In this document: piece by piece, positions 63,229 through 64,000 of the stretch
How the letters are laid out: the number at the start of each line of letters is the position of its first letter
Numbering within the stretch: position 1 is the first letter of the stretch
Source of the DNA: JAIUNP01 sp020161975
GTDB taxonomy: Bacteria > Pseudomonadota > Alphaproteobacteria > Rhizobiales > Beijerinckiaceae
Direction of reading: 5' to 3'
Assembly: GCA_036745275.1 (NCBI GenBank)
Contig: DAIOGK010000008.1
Coordinates: forward strand, 62,001 to 126,000
Length of the DNA stretch: 64,000 bases
The notes under the pieces: model-generated
Told to the model about the DNA's origin: nothing
Seen by the model: only the letters and a program-made list of their open reading frames with translations
Database searches by the model: none
Translations under genes and position numbers: made by a program

Positions 63229-64000
63229 CTATTCGTAGTGATCCTTCACGAGCCGGTCGAGCAGGCGCACGCCCCAGCCCGGGCCCCAGGAGCGATTGAT
63301 GTCCGAATTCGGCGCGGCCATGCCGGTGCCGGCAATGTCGAGATGGGCCCAGGGCACATCGTTGACGAAGCGCTGAAGGAACTGCGCCGCTGTAATCGAA
63401 CCGGCATAGCGACCGCCGGAGTTCTTCACATCCGCAAAGCGTGAGTCGATGATCTTGTCGTATTCCGGCCCCATCGGCAGGCGCCAAAGCTTCTCGCCAG
63501 TCGCCTTGCCGCTGTCGAACAGGCGCTGGGCGAGTTCGTCATTGTTGGAGAACAGGCCGGCATAATCCTGGCCGAGCGCCACCAGAATCGCGCCGGTCAA
63601 TGTAGCGAGATTGACCATGAACTTCGGTTTGAACCGGTCCTGCACATACCAGAGCACGTCGGCCAGCACGAGCCGGCCTTCCGCATCGGTATTGATGATC
63701 TCGATGGTCTGGCCGGAGAGTGAGGTCACGATATCGCCGGGACGCTGGGCCTTACCGTCGGGCATGTTCTCGACCAGGCCGATGGCGCCAATGACATTGC
63801 ACTTGGCCTTGCGCGATGCCAGCGCGTGCATCAGCCCGACCACGCAGGCCGCGCCCGCCATGTCGCCTTTCATGTCTTCCATGCCTGCCGCCGGCTTGAT
63901 GGAAATGCCGCCGGTGTCGAACACCACACCCTTGCCGATGAAGGCAACCGGCGCGTCCTTGGCATTCTTGGCGCCGTTCCAGCGCATGATCACGACCTGG
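63229..64000 (-). CDS. pepA: Leucyl aminopeptidase, C-terminal part (5' end outside window)
   Basis: The visible C-terminal 257 residues belong to an M17 leucyl aminopeptidase. The metal-binding KGVVFDTGGISIKPAAGMED and the hallmark NTDAEGRLVLADVLWY are present, as is the C-terminal HLDIAGTGMA. The gene is cut by the right edge, so the N-terminal domain is not seen. It removes N-terminal residues from peptides with two metal ions; some family members also bind DNA. The frame is open to base 64000, and methionines inside the fragment are not starts. Confidence 0.93.
   Translation of the reverse strand, partial: QVVIMRWNGAKNAKDAPVAFIGKGVVFDTGGISIKPAAGMEDMKGDMAGAACVVGLMHALASRKAKCNVIGAIGLVENMPDGKAQRPGDIVTSLSGQTIEIINTDAEGRLVLADVLWYVQDRFKPKFMVNLATLTGAILVALGQDYAGLFSNNDELAQRLFDSGKATGEKLWRLPMGPEYDKIIDSRFADVKNSGGRYAGSITAAQFLQRFVNDVPWAHLDIAGTGMAAPNSDINRSWGPGWGVRLLDRLVKDHYE

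Overview
The window is a gene-dense, GC-rich chromosomal segment of an alphaproteobacterium. It is most likely in the Hyphomicrobiales (Rhizobiales). The basis is gene order rather than a marker search: a seven-gene suf operon with two cysteine desulfurases; dusB-ntrB-ntrC and ntrY-ntrX in series next to hfq-hflX; a fused ispDF; and dnaB-alr-radA-cvpA-purF in a row. A putative Irr-type ICE box precedes the suf operon. No rRNA, tRNA, CRISPR array, insertion sequence or prophage was recognised.

Layout. 1-6767 (minus): Fe-S assembly operon, read as cysteine desulfurase-sufB-sufC-sufD-sufS-sufT-sufA, with sufA running off the left edge. 6991-9732 (plus): an alpha/beta hydrolase, a LysE-type exporter and tyrS. 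9772-20077 (mostly minus): hfq-hflX, ntrYX, ntrBC and dusB. This nitrogen-regulation block is interrupted between ntrY and ntrC by two very AT-rich small membrane-protein genes on the opposite strand (15428-16401). 20207-23349 (plus): ispDF, cinA-type amidase and rimO. 23468-30147 (minus): a PepSY membrane protein, then an operon of quinone oxidoreductase plus a BMP-type ABC importer with a clear terminator. 30375-34091: a SulP transporter, a TerC protein and a UbiH-like monooxygenase. 34213-38620 (plus): a FadR-type regulator with a palindromic operator, a DctPQM TRAP transporter and a translationally coupled SRPBCC protein.

38647-50235 is the most interesting accessory block. A MarR regulator is divergent from a LIV-type ABC transporter (LivH, fused LivM-LivG, LivF, and a binding protein at the far end). 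The transporter genes are joined to an acyl-CoA dehydrogenase, a crotonase, a feruloyl-CoA-synthetase-like ligase, a thiolase and a thioesterase carrying the 4-hydroxybenzoyl-CoA thioesterase motif. I read this as an uptake and CoA-dependent side-chain shortening system for hydroxycinnamate or phenylpropanoate-like acids. A near-identical 15-base motif lies in the marR/livH divergent region and in front of the crotonase gene. It suggests one regulator controls both transcription units.

50343-64000: housekeeping genes rsmB, guaB, dnaB, alr, radA, cvpA and purF; an SDR; a methylcrotonoyl-CoA carboxylase beta-like subunit; an acyltransferase; and the C-terminal part of a leucyl aminopeptidase, cut by the right edge. 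There is also a 49-residue lipoprotein followed by a strong terminator. A REP-like palindrome family recurs in four intergenic gaps (sufB/sufC, dctP/dctQ, binding protein/rsmB, and a half copy before cvpA). All calls come from reading the sequence and recalling family motifs; no database search was run.
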